Positions 14,064-22,444 of a stretch of 52,133 nt of DNA are shown in pieces. The notes beneath the pieces were generated by a model. That model was not told where the DNA came from. It searched no databases and saw only the letters and a list, made by a program, of their open reading frames with translations. Each line of letters opens with the position of its first letter. Position 1 is the stretch's first letter. The position numbers were made by a program, and so were the translations under genes. The DNA is from Oscillibacter sp. ER4 (GTDB lineage: Bacteria > Bacillota > Clostridia > Oscillospirales > Oscillospiraceae): positions 1-52,133 of the forward strand of contig NZ_JPJG01000054.1 of NCBI RefSeq assembly GCF_000765235.1. Direction: 5' to 3'.

Positions 14064-14140
14064 TTCCTATCGTACGATGCCATACAACATGCATCATAAC
14101 ACAGTTCATGCGCGATTGAAAAGAGTTTTTCGTATTTTTA

Positions 14141-15523
14141 TCAGATTCCGAGAAGAAGCGAGGCAAAGTTGAAGTAGATCATCAGCGAGATGGCGTCCAC
14201 GACCGTCGTGATGAACGGCGAAGCCATGACCGCGGGGTCGAAGCCGATCGTCTTGGCGAGCAGCGGCAGCGTGCAGCCCACGACCTTGGCCGCAAACACC
14301 GTGACCACGAGCGTCAGGCAGATGACGAGCGCGACCGTGATGGTGATGGGATTGCCGAAGATCATCTTGTCGACGAGCATGAGCTTGACGAAATTCGCTG
14401 CGGCAAGCGTGGCGCCGCAGACGACCGCCACGCGGATCTCCTTCCAGATGACGCGGAAGAGGTCGGAAAATTCGATCTCGTCGAGCGAGATACCGCGGAT
14501 GACCGTGACGCTCGCCTGTGAGCCGCAGTTACCGCCCGTGTCCATCAACATCGGGATATAAGCCGTCAGAATGGCGAACGCGCTGAGCGCGTCTTCAAAG
14601 CGGGCGATGATCTGGCCGGTGAATGTGGCCGAGACCATCAGAAGCAGCAGCCAGGGGATACGGGACTTGTACGTCTCCCAGACGCTCGTCTTGAGGTATG
14701 GCTTATCCGTCGGCAGCATAGCCGCCATCTTTTCGATATCCTCGGTCGTCTCCTCTTCCATGACGTCGATGGCGTCGTCGACCGTGATGATGCCGACGAG
14801 GCGGTCTTCCTTGTCGACGACCGGAAGGGCGATGAAGTTGTACTTCGAGAAGGTCTGCGCAACGTCCTCTTTATCCTCGAGCGTGGAGACAGAGATGACG
14901 TGCGTCTCCATGATCTCGTCGATGGTGTCGTCCTCGTCGGAGAGGAGAATCGTTCGCAGCGAGACGATACCCTGCAGCTTGCGCGCCGGATCGACGACAT
15001 AGCAGACGTTGATGGTCTCTTTGTCCGTACCGGTGCGGCGGATACGCTTGAGCGCGTCCTCGACGGTCATATCGCGCTTTAAGTCGACAAACTCCGTCGT
15101 CATCAGTGCGCCCGCGCTGTCGTCGGGGTATTTGAGAATTTCATTGATGCTCTTGCGCGTGTCGGGGTCCGCGTGCTTTAAGATGCGCTTGACGACGTTC
15201 GCGGGCATTTCCTCCACGATGTCGACCGCATCGTCCAGATACAGCTCGTCAAGGACCTCTTTGAGCTCGGTGTTCGAAAAGCCGCGGATCAGCATCTCCT
15301 GCGCGTCGGGATCGAGCTCGACGAACACCTCTGCCGCGGGCTCTTTGGGAAGGAGCCGGAACAAAAGGGGAATGCTGTCCTCGTCCAAATCTTCAAAAAG
15401 CGAGGCGATATCCGCGGGCTCCAGGTCTGCAAGCAGGTCGCGCAGCGCGGTATATTGTTTTCGCTTGAGCAGATCCTCGATTCTTTCCAGCAGTTCGTCG
15501 CGCATTTCTTCAAAGCCGACCAT
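14141..15523 (-). CDS. mgtE: MgtE magnesium transporter
   Basis: A 460-aa protein of family length. The N-terminal superhelical domain (residues about 10-130) has repeated LEPADIASLFEDLDEDS-type units. The CBS pair (about 135-260) includes DDSAGALMTTEFVDL and TLEDKEDVAQTFSKY with LVGIITVDDAIDVMEEE. The membrane domain has five helices and the MDTGGNCGSQASVTVIRG selectivity segment. Cytoplasmic Mg gates the pore through the N and CBS domains. AAAGGAGGAGT precedes the ATG. An M-box riboswitch lies directly upstream, which supports the substrate. Confidence 0.97.
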   Translation of the reverse strand: MVGFEEMRDELLERIEDLLKRKQYTALRDLLADLEPADIASLFEDLDEDSIPLLFRLLPKEPAAEVFVELDPDAQEMLIRGFSNTELKEVLDELYLDDAVDIVEEMPANVVKRILKHADPDTRKSINEILKYPDDSAGALMTTEFVDLKRDMTVEDALKRIRRTGTDKETINVCYVVDPARKLQGIVSLRTILLSDEDDTIDEIMETHVISVSTLEDKEDVAQTFSKYNFIALPVVDKEDRLVGIITVDDAIDVMEEETTEDIEKMAAMLPTDKPYLKTSVWETYKSRIPWLLLLMVSATFTGQIIARFEDALSAFAILTAYIPMLMDTGGNCGSQASVTVIRGISLDEIEFSDLFRVIWKEIRVAVVCGATLAAANFVKLMLVDKMIFGNPITITVALVICLTLVVTVFAAKVVGCTLPLLAKTIGFDPAVMASPFITTVVDAISLMIYFNFASLLLGI

Positions 15524-15592
15524 ACCGACTCCTCCTTTCTGAAGATAGTGCCAAATCAAAGTGTTCAGGTGAATTTTGCGATAAAAAAATCC

Positions 15593-15829
15593 CCCATATC
15601 CTGCGTCCGGCGACGCGGCTATGGGAGCGACAATCAAGAAACACCCGCCCCTGGCGAGAAGTTTCCTTACCGTTCAAGCTTTAGCATCACGAGGCGGTGA
15701 AACTGCATTAGATGGCACCTTGCTTTCGATGCAACCTGTTCAAACCCTCTCATAGTGTCTCCACTACTCCGCGGCAGCAGTCCGTATCCTTGTGGTAGCC
15801 TTACCTACCGGACGATGTATGAACTTAAC
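15593..15829 (-). promoter_or_regulatory. M-box (ykoK leader) magnesium riboswitch with terminator
   Basis: On the minus strand the leader shows the M-box signatures GGTAGGTAAGGCTACC, ACGGACTGCTGCC, a long central helix, ATGCAG, and GATGCTAAAGCTTGAACGG. It ends in a terminator (CCCATA ... TATGGG, 15625-15593) with a T-run at 15589-15583. High Mg folds the aptamer and permits termination, so mgtE is expressed at low Mg. The interval 15524-15992 holds this leader and two promoters and no gene. Confidence 0.9.
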
Positions 15830-15835
15830 GGTACT

Positions 15836-15864
15836 ATATTATGCACATTTTCCCGTGCTGTCAA
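15836..15864 (-). promoter_or_regulatory. Promoter of the mgtE transcript
   Basis: TTGACA (15864-15859), 17 bp, TAATAT (15841-15836); predicted start near 15829, just ahead of the M-box. Confidence 0.6.
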
Positions 15865-15992
15865 CCCCTTTTCCGGCTTTATTTCTGTAAAAAGTATGTC
15901 ATGGTGCGCTTTTGTGCTTCCCTTTCGTAATGGGCTGTGCTATACTACATAAATTAAAGAGAAATCGACTTTTGAGGAGGTGAGCATCGCCC

Positions 15993-16880
15993 TTGCAGCA
16001 GTATCTTGACCGGCACCGCTTTTTGAAAGGCATCTACCTGATGGTCAGGCGGTACTTCGATCATCATGTCGGCCGCGATAGTGCGGCGCTCACATACTAC
16101 CTTTTGTTTGCGCTTTTCCCGCTTTTGATCTTTTTGAGCAACTTAGTCGGCATCATGTCCGTGGATATCAGCGGCTTTCTGTATGAAATTCGCGCATTCA
16201 TCCCGCAGGAGGCGCTCGAGATCATCGAGCAGTATTTCACTTATGTCAGCCGCGATTCAAGTCCACGGCTTTTGTGGTTCTCACTGATTTTTTCCATTTA
16301 CTTTCCTTACCGCGCGGCAAGCTCGCTTCTGGGCTCTGTCCGTCGGGCCTACGGCGAGCACCGGCCCACGCAGTTTTTGCGCTATCAGTTCAAGCTCCTG
16401 CTTTATACGCTGAGCCTGATTTTAATGGTCGTTTTGTCCATCGGACTGTCCGTTGTCGGCGGGCGGGTGCTGAACTACGTGTCGAGCCACCTGTCGGCCT
16501 ATATCACGCTGAGCGACGGCTTCATCCACCTGTGGTCGAGCCTGCGCTTTGTTATCATCGGCGGCATCGTATTCTTCCCCATCGCGATGATGTACGGCCT
16601 TGCGCAGGAGTCGCACCGGATGAACCGCATCTGGCCGGGCGCGGTGTTCTCGCTCCTGATGTGGCTCGTATTGTCATTCCTTTTTTCGTATTATGTTGAA
16701 AACATCGCGCGCTACTCCGTCATTTACGGCACGCTCGGCGCGGTGATCGTATTGCTTTTGTGGCTGTATCTCGCCTCGGTCATGCTGATCATGGGGGCGG
16801 AATTCAACAGCGTTTTGATGGTGCTGCGTAAGCAGCACACGGCGGAAGCTGAAGAGAATTTAGGAGAAACACAGAGATGA
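15993..16880 (+). CDS. YihY/BrkB-family membrane protein
   Basis: A 295-aa polytopic membrane protein with about six hydrophobic helices and the family pattern DSAALTYYLLFALFPLLIFL near the N-terminus and VIYGTLGAVIVLLLWLYLAS near the C-terminus. Formerly called RNase BN; transport or envelope roles have been proposed, and none is proven. A TTG start is used (AGGAGGT 11 nt upstream). Its TGA overlaps the trkA ATG, so it heads the potassium-uptake operon. Confidence 0.9.
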   Translation: MQQYLDRHRFLKGIYLMVRRYFDHHVGRDSAALTYYLLFALFPLLIFLSNLVGIMSVDISGFLYEIRAFIPQEALEIIEQYFTYVSRDSSPRLLWFSLIFSIYFPYRAASSLLGSVRRAYGEHRPTQFLRYQFKLLLYTLSLILMVVLSIGLSVVGGRVLNYVSSHLSAYITLSDGFIHLWSSLRFVIIGGIVFFPIAMMYGLAQESHRMNRIWPGAVFSLLMWLVLSFLFSYYVENIARYSVIYGTLGAVIVLLLWLYLASVMLIMGAEFNSVLMVLRKQHTAEAEENLGETQR

Positions 16881-18232
16881 AAATCATCATTGTCGGTATC
16901 GGTAAGGTCGGCTACGCCATCGCCGAGCAGATGACGGGCGAAAACCACGATCTGGTCGTCATCGACCGCAACAGCGCCGTGCTCGACCACGTTGACTCCA
17001 TGCTCGACGTCATGTGTGTGGAGGGCAACGGCGCGAGCGCCAGCGCCCTTTTGGAGGCGGGCGTGCGCGAGGCGGACCTTCTCATCGCCGTTTCGGAAAA
17101 CGACGAGGTCAACCTCATCTGCTGCCTGATGGCGAAAAAGCTCGGCGCGAAGCACACGGTCGCCCGCGTACGCAACCCCGAGTATTTCCGCGATGCACAG
17201 ATCCTGCGCCGCGAGATCGGGCTTGATATGATCATCAACCCCGAAAATGCCGCCGCGCAGGAAATTTCGCGCATTCTGCGCGTGCCGTCTGCGTTCAGCG
17301 TGGAGACGTTTGCCAGCGGACTTGTCGAGCTCATCGGCTTTCAGACCGAAGAGAGCGACAGCCTTGTCGGCAAGTCCCTCATCGACTACAACCGCGAAAA
17401 TCCCAACAGCATCCTCATGTGCGCGGCCAAGCGCGGGGAAGAGGTCATCGTGCCGAACGGCTCGTTCGTCCCGCAGACGGGAGACCGCGTGTACGTCATC
17501 GGCACGCCCGCGGAGACGACGCGCGTGCTGCGCTCGATGGGCAGGGCCATGGCGCCCATCCGCCGCGTGAGCATCCTTGGCGGCAGCCGCATCGCACAGT
17601 ACCTTGCCTGGGTGCTCACCGATGTCGGCACGCACGTGACGATCGTGGAAAAGGACGAGGCCAAATGTCTCACGCTCGCGGAAAAGCTGCCGAAAGTCAC
17701 CGTCATCCACGGCGACGGCACGAATCACGACCTGCTTGAGTCCGAGGGCATTTTCCACTGCGACGCGTTCATCGCCGTGACGGACCGCGATGAGGAAAAC
17801 CTCCTTATGGCGCTCACGGCGAAGCGCTACGGCGTGAAGAAGGTCGTGCCGAAGATGTCGCGCATGGGGTATCTCGACATCGTGAACCTCACGGGACTCG
17901 ACACGGTCATTTCGCCCAAGGCCATCATTGCAAGCCAGATCTCAAGTTACGTCCGCGGCCTTGCCAACTCGCAGGGCAGCGCGGTGGAAAGCCTGCACTA
18001 TATCCTCGGCGGCGCGATCGAGGCCGTCGAGTTCACCGCGACGAGTGCCACGCACTTTCTCGACCGGCCGCTCAGCGACCTGCATTTTCGAAACGGCCTG
18101 CTCGTTGCGGCCATCGTGCACAACGGCCGGATGGAGATCCCGAACGGCCATTCCCAGATCCATGCGGGCGACCGCGTGATCGTGGTGGCGAAAAAGCTCT
18201 TTTTGCAGGACCTCAACGATATTCTCGGTTGA
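16877..18232 (+). CDS. trkA: TrkA potassium uptake regulatory subunit
   Basis: A 451-aa peripheral protein with two tandem RCK units. Each has a Rossmann NAD-binding domain (VGIGKVGYAIAEQM at residue 5; LGGSRIAQYLAWVL at about 233) and a TrkA-C domain (ESDSLVGKSL at about 160; the C-terminal TSATHFLDRPLSDL to GDRVIVVAKK). It gates TrkH in response to nucleotides. It overlaps the upstream gene by ATGA and lies 33 nt ahead of trkH. Confidence 0.96.
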   Translation: MKIIIVGIGKVGYAIAEQMTGENHDLVVIDRNSAVLDHVDSMLDVMCVEGNGASASALLEAGVREADLLIAVSENDEVNLICCLMAKKLGAKHTVARVRNPEYFRDAQILRREIGLDMIINPENAAAQEISRILRVPSAFSVETFASGLVELIGFQTEESDSLVGKSLIDYNRENPNSILMCAAKRGEEVIVPNGSFVPQTGDRVYVIGTPAETTRVLRSMGRAMAPIRRVSILGGSRIAQYLAWVLTDVGTHVTIVEKDEAKCLTLAEKLPKVTVIHGDGTNHDLLESEGIFHCDAFIAVTDRDEENLLMALTAKRYGVKKVVPKMSRMGYLDIVNLTGLDTVISPKAIIASQISSYVRGLANSQGSAVESLHYILGGAIEAVEFTATSATHFLDRPLSDLHFRNGLLVAAIVHNGRMEIPNGHSQIHAGDRVIVVAKKLFLQDLNDILG

Positions 18233-18265
18233 TGTGACGGCTGCTTGCGGCAAGGAAGTTTCATT

Positions 18266-19708
18266 ATGAACCAAAATCTTATTCTCAGAATCGTGGGCGT
18301 TATCCTCTGCATTGAGGCGCTTTGTATGATCCCGCCGCTGCTGTTGAGCGTGTTCGGCGGAGGGCCGGATCAGCGGGCGTTCCTGTATGCGCTGCTGATC
18401 TGTGGCGGCGTGGGAGTGCTGCTTTCGCTCATCCGCGCGGACAACACAAGACTTCAGACGCGCGACGGCTTTGTCTGCGTGGCGCTGTGCTGGATCGCGC
18501 TGAGCGTGTTCGGCGCGCTGCCGTACTTTTTCAGCGGCAGTTGTAGCTTTATCGACGCCATTTTCGAGACCGTCTCCGGCCTGACGACGACGGGCGCGTC
18601 CATTTTCGCTTCGCCTGCGTCGCTGCCGCGGGGCATCCAATTCTGGCGCGCGCTCACGCAGTGGATGGGCGGCATGGGCATCCTCGTTTTGATGCTGGCG
18701 CTGCTGCCCAAGCTCAGCGAGGGCAGCGTGAACCTGATGAAAGCGGAATCCCCAGGCCCCATCAGCACAAAGCTCCGCCCCCGCACGGGTGAGACGGCGC
18801 GCATCCTGTACCGCATCTACATCGCGCTCACCGTGGCGGAGGCGCTGTTGCTGCGCATTGCGGGCCTCCCGCTGTTCGATGCGATCACCACGGCGCTGAC
18901 GACGATCTCTACCGGCGGCTTTTCCATCCGGGATGCGAGCATCGCGTATTATCAGTCGCATCTTGTCAACTGGATCCTCATTTTCTTCATGTTTGCCGCA
19001 AGCGTGAACTTTACGCTCCTCTACCTCTGCGTGACGCGCCGCTTCCGCGAGGCGCTCAAGAGCGAGGAGCTGCGCGTTTACTCGCTGGTCGTGGTCGGCG
19101 CGTCGGCGATGATCGCGGCGGACCTGATCGTGCGCACGGGGCGCGACATCGGCTCGGCCATCGAGAATGCAGCCTTTCAGGTAACAACGCTCATTTCAAC
19201 GACCGGCTACTGCACGGAGGATTTTGACCTCTGGCCGCAGTTCTGCCGCTGTATCCTCGTGCTGGTGATGTTTTTCGGCGGCTGCGCGGGCTCTACGGCG
19301 GGCGGCGTCAAGGCCTCGCGCATCGTGCTTTTGTGCAAGGCGCTGCGGCGTGATCTGCGGCGCGTGATGCACTCGCGCGAGGTGCGCCCCATCACGCTCG
19401 ACGGACATCGCGTGACGGAGGAGACTGTCTCGTCCGTTTCGGTCTTCTTCTTCGCCTATATCGCGATCATGCTGCTCGGCACGCTGATTTTGTCGCTTGA
19501 CAACATCGACTTTACCGCGGCGTTCACCGCCTCGCTCACGGCCATCAGCAACGTGGGCCCGGGCCTTGGCGCAGTGGGACCGACGTGCAACTTCGGCTTC
19601 CTCTCCGGCATCAGCAAGCTCACGATGAGCGCCATCATGCTGCTCGGCCGTCTTGAGATCATGCCGCTGCTTGTCCTCTTAATGCCCTCTGTCTGGCGCA
19701 GAAAATAA
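18266..19708 (+). CDS. trkH: TrkH potassium channel subunit
   Basis: A 480-aa membrane protein with the four pore repeats of the TrkH/KtrB family. The selectivity-filter segments are TVSGLTTTGASIF, ALTTISTGGFSI, QVTTLISTTGYCTEDF and SLTAISNVGPGLGAVGPT, with GGCAGSTAGGVKASR near the fourth unit. The ATG chosen follows AAGGAAG by 6 nt. It works with TrkA encoded just upstream. Confidence 0.96.
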   Translation: MNQNLILRIVGVILCIEALCMIPPLLLSVFGGGPDQRAFLYALLICGGVGVLLSLIRADNTRLQTRDGFVCVALCWIALSVFGALPYFFSGSCSFIDAIFETVSGLTTTGASIFASPASLPRGIQFWRALTQWMGGMGILVLMLALLPKLSEGSVNLMKAESPGPISTKLRPRTGETARILYRIYIALTVAEALLLRIAGLPLFDAITTALTTISTGGFSIRDASIAYYQSHLVNWILIFFMFAASVNFTLLYLCVTRRFREALKSEELRVYSLVVVGASAMIAADLIVRTGRDIGSAIENAAFQVTTLISTTGYCTEDFDLWPQFCRCILVLVMFFGGCAGSTAGGVKASRIVLLCKALRRDLRRVMHSREVRPITLDGHRVTEETVSSVSVFFFAYIAIMLLGTLILSLDNIDFTAAFTASLTAISNVGPGLGAVGPTCNFGFLSGISKLTMSAIMLLGRLEIMPLLVLLMPSVWRRK

Positions 19709-19717
19709 AAGAAAATC

Positions 19718-19755
19718 AAAAAGAGTGGATCGCAATTTTGCAATCCACTCTTTTT
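19718..19755 (+). terminator. Terminator of the trk operon
   Basis: AAAAAGAGTGGAT and its complement ATCCACTCTTTTT around a short loop containing GCAA/TTGC. Bidirectional in form. Confidence 0.8.
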
Positions 19756-19760
19756 GAAAA

Positions 19761-19914
19761 GGATTCGCTGCGCTTCGTGCTTTGCCGCCCGCAGCGCGGC
19801 TGCGACACACGCTCCGCGCAAAGAGTAAATTCCGACGCGCCTGTCGTCGGAATTTACGATCAAACAGATTTCGCGTCTGCGGACGCGAAACTCTGCGAGG
19901 CGGTTTGCCTCCAT
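19761..19914. repeat. Structured intergenic repeat, copy 1
   Basis: About 150 bp homologous to 49482-49637. It contains GCCGC/GCGGC, then GACAC, then a 12-bp stem (GTAAATTCCGAC 19825-19836 with GTCGGAATTTAC 19846-19857), then a 9-bp stem with TGCG loop (TTTCGCGTC 19869-19877, GACGCGAAA 19882-19890), then TGCGAGGC. The stem sequences differ from copy 2 while pairing is kept. It runs into the 3' end of the metal ATPase reading frame. Confidence 0.7.
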
Positions 19915-21803
19915 TTTAGCAGCAGGGCTGAGTTTGTGATGACAAGCACGCTGCCTGCGTTATGGACCAGCGCACCGACAACAGGGTTCAGTGTGCCGGT
20001 GATGGCGAGCACGATGGCGATGAAGTTGAGCGTGAGCGAGAATGTTATATTGAGCTTGATGGTGCGCATCATGCGCTTGGAGAGCGCGATGAGGTGCGGC
20101 AGCTCCTTGACTTCGTCGTCGACGAGCGCGATATCCGCGGCGTCCACGGCGATGTCGCTGCCCACGCCACCCATTGCGATGCCGACATCGGCGGCCTTGA
20201 GCGCGGGCGCGTCGTTCACGTCGTCGCCGATCATGCAGACCTTATCGCCCGCGGCCTGATAGGCGCGGATGTGGGCGAGTTTGTCCTCGGGCAGGCAGTT
20301 TGCGTGCACCTCGCCGATGTGGAGCTGCGCGGCAATGGCCGCGGCGGCGTTCGGATGGTCACCCGTGAGCAGCACGGGCTGGATCTGAAGCGCGGAGAGC
20401 TGGTCAATCATGTTTGCACTCTCCTCGCGAATCGTGTCGGACAGGGCGAGGAAGCCCGCGAATACGCCGTCCACGGCGGCGTAGGTGACGGTGCAGCCCT
20501 GCGAGAGCTGGACAACAGCGGCCTTAGCGGCCTCTTCGGGAATGGCGATGCGGTGCTCGGCGAGAAGCTCCGCGTTACCCGCGAGGATGGCTCTGCCGTC
20601 AACGCGGGCGGAGACGCCGCGCCCAGGGACCATCCGGAAATCTTCGGCCTCGACCGGTATTTCGCCCATCTCCTGCTGGCAGCAGCGGGTGATGGCCTTG
20701 CCGAGCGGGTGCTAGAAATAGTGCTCCGCCGCGGCGCAGAGGCGGTAGAGCTCGTTATCGGAGAGGGAGGGCAGCGCGCTGTGCACCAGAACGACCCTCG
20801 GCGTGCCGTAGGTCAGCGTGCCGGTCTTGTCGAAGGCGATCTTCTTCACGGCGGCGAGACGCTCAAGCGCGTCGCCCTCGCGGACGAGAAAGCTGTGCTT
20901 CGTCGCGTTGCCGATGGCGGCCATGATGGCGGTCGGCGTGGCCAGCACGAGCGTGCAGGGGCAGAAGACGACCAGGATCGTCACCGCGCGGATGATCTCA
21001 CCGGAGATGAGCTACGTCAACGCCGCGGCAGTCAGCGCGATGACGACGATCCATGCCGCCCAGCGGTCGGCAAGGCGGACGATTTTGGCTTTGCCCGCGT
21101 CGGCGGACTGGACAAGGCGGATCATGCGCTGGATGGAGCTGTTCTCGCCGACCTTTGTGGCCTTCATCTCGAAAGCGCCGAACTGGTTGACCGTGCCGGA
21201 GGAGACTTCGTCGCCGACGCCCTTGTCGACCGGCAGCGATTCAACCGTCATGACGGACTGATTCACGGACGTCTGGCCCGATACGATCTCGCCGTCGACA
21301 GGGATGGTCTCGCCGGGCAGCACGCGCAGCAGGTCGCCGACCCTGACGGCCTCGGCGGGGACGGCCGTTTCCTCTCCGCCCAAGATGACGCGCGCGGTCT
21401 GCGGCGTCAGGTGGACGAGCTTTTCGATGCCCGCGCGGGCGCGGGCGACGGTCAGCTCTTCGAGAAGACCGCCGAACTGCATGATGAACGCGACCTCGCC
21501 CGCGGCGAAGTCTTCGCCGATGCAGACCGACGCGATCAGCGCGAGCGAGACGAGCACGTCTGCCTTGATGTCGAACGCCGTGATAAGGCCGATGACGGCC
21601 TCTAAAATGATGGGGATGCCGCAGAGGATGATCGCGGCCCACGAGGCGTCGAACGGCAAGGGGACGAGATCAAAAATGCTGACGATCAGCGCGATGCCGG
21701 AGATCACGAGCAGTGTGATATCTTTTTTCGTGCCGCCCAGCTCTAAAAAATGCTCCAGCTTTTCCATTGCCAGTTTCACGGAAGTGACTCTTTTCTGTAC
21801 CAT
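19860..21803 (-). pseudogene. Heavy-metal P1B-type ATPase interrupted by two in-frame TAG codons
   Basis: Read through, this is one continuous reading frame of about 647 codons: membrane helices, A-domain, CPC ion-binding helix (VFCPCTLVLATPTA), phosphorylation motif DKTGT, hinge GDDVNDAPALKAADVG and a C-terminal pair of helices ending in NSALLLKWR. Stops at 21014-21012 (position usually Trp, between ALT and LISGEI) and 20714-20712 (before HPLGKAI) split it into three frames. The A-domain TGES is TVES, and CPCA is CPCT, further signs of decay. No N-terminal metal-binding domain is present. The start is uncertain because the ATG at 21803 lies only about 9 nt from the predicted transcript start. 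The last 10 codons come from the intergenic repeat. Probably copper export originally, given the CsoR neighbour. Confidence 0.8.
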
Positions 21804-21824
21804 AGGGGGTATTGGCTTATTATA
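21798..21824 (-). promoter_or_regulatory. Promoter and CsoR-type operator of the metal ATPase
   Basis: Minus strand TTAACA (21847-21842), 17 bp, TATAAT (21824-21819), followed by ATACCCCCTATGGTA, which matches the CsoR operator pattern of two ATACC-like half-sites around a G/C-rich centre. A similar site precedes csoR at 22228-22243. Confidence 0.55.
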
Positions 21825-21855
21825 CATATGGAGGTATAGGTTGTTAAGCGCGCAA

Positions 21856-21892
21856 AAAGAAGAGAAGCAGCACAAAGCTGCTTCTCTTCTTT
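21856..21892 (-). terminator. Terminator after csoR
   Basis: AAAGAAGAGAAGCAGC, loop of 5, perfect 16-bp complement, with a T-run on the minus strand side. Confidence 0.75.
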
Positions 21893-21939
21893 CGTGTAAT
21901 TCTACTGAAAACGGGCAGATAGAAGGGAGAAGTCCCTAC

Positions 21940-22215
21940 TCAGCCCATGTTCGAAAAACGCTCGACCGCCTTCGTAAAGTTCTCGATCGTTTTGTCCGCG
22001 TCGCCGTGCTCGATGCCGTCACGCACGCAGTGCTTGATGTGCCCCTCGAGAACGACCTTGCCGCAGCCGTGCAGCGCGGATTTGGCCGCGTTGATCTGCG
22101 CAAGAATATCCTCGCAGGGGACGTCCTCGTCCACCATGCGGTCAATGGCCTGCACCTGACCGATGATCTTTTTGAGCCGACGGTGCAGATTGTCGGCGTC
22201 CATACACTGTTTCAT
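21940..22215 (-). CDS. csoR: CsoR-type copper-sensing repressor
   Basis: A 91-aa DUF156 protein starting MKQCMDADN (GGAG 9 nt upstream). Ligand triad: Cys in DVPCEDI, then His and Cys in LEGHIKHCV, as in copper(I)-sensing CsoR. It lies directly upstream of the broken metal ATPase, with CsoR-like operators before both. It represses until copper(I) binds. A terminator separates the two genes, so each has its own promoter. Confidence 0.9.
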   Translation of the reverse strand: MKQCMDADNLHRRLKKIIGQVQAIDRMVDEDVPCEDILAQINAAKSALHGCGKVVLEGHIKHCVRDGIEHGDADKTIENFTKAVERFSNMG

Positions 22216-22227
22216 CGTTTGAGCTCC

Positions 22228-22277
22228 ATACCTGTTGGGGTATCTGCATTGTACACTCTGCGCCGCGATTTTGTCAA
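22228..22277 (-). promoter_or_regulatory. csoR promoter with overlapping operator
   Basis: TTGACA (22277-22272), 18 bp, TACAAT (22253-22248). The palindrome ATACC-N6-GGTAT (22228-22243) covers the predicted transcript start, as expected for autoregulation. Confidence 0.6.
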
Positions 22278-22444
22278 TATGCGCTGCCGCGCCGGTTTTG
22301 TGCGCCTTTGGCGAAAAAATGGCATTTTGCGGCAATTTTCTCTTCCTCCGCGGTGTTGCAGAGCATAAAAAAGTGTGATAGGATATATTAGAAATAGTAT
22401 GACTGGCGGCCATATTGCCGCCGGAACAATTTTGAGGTATCCGA

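Noticed and set aside
19962-21605. Plus-strand ORF of 547 codons across the metal ATPase
   Set aside because: Although unbroken, it has no family features and mirrors the ATPase codons; the minus strand encodes CPC, DKTGT and hinge motifs.
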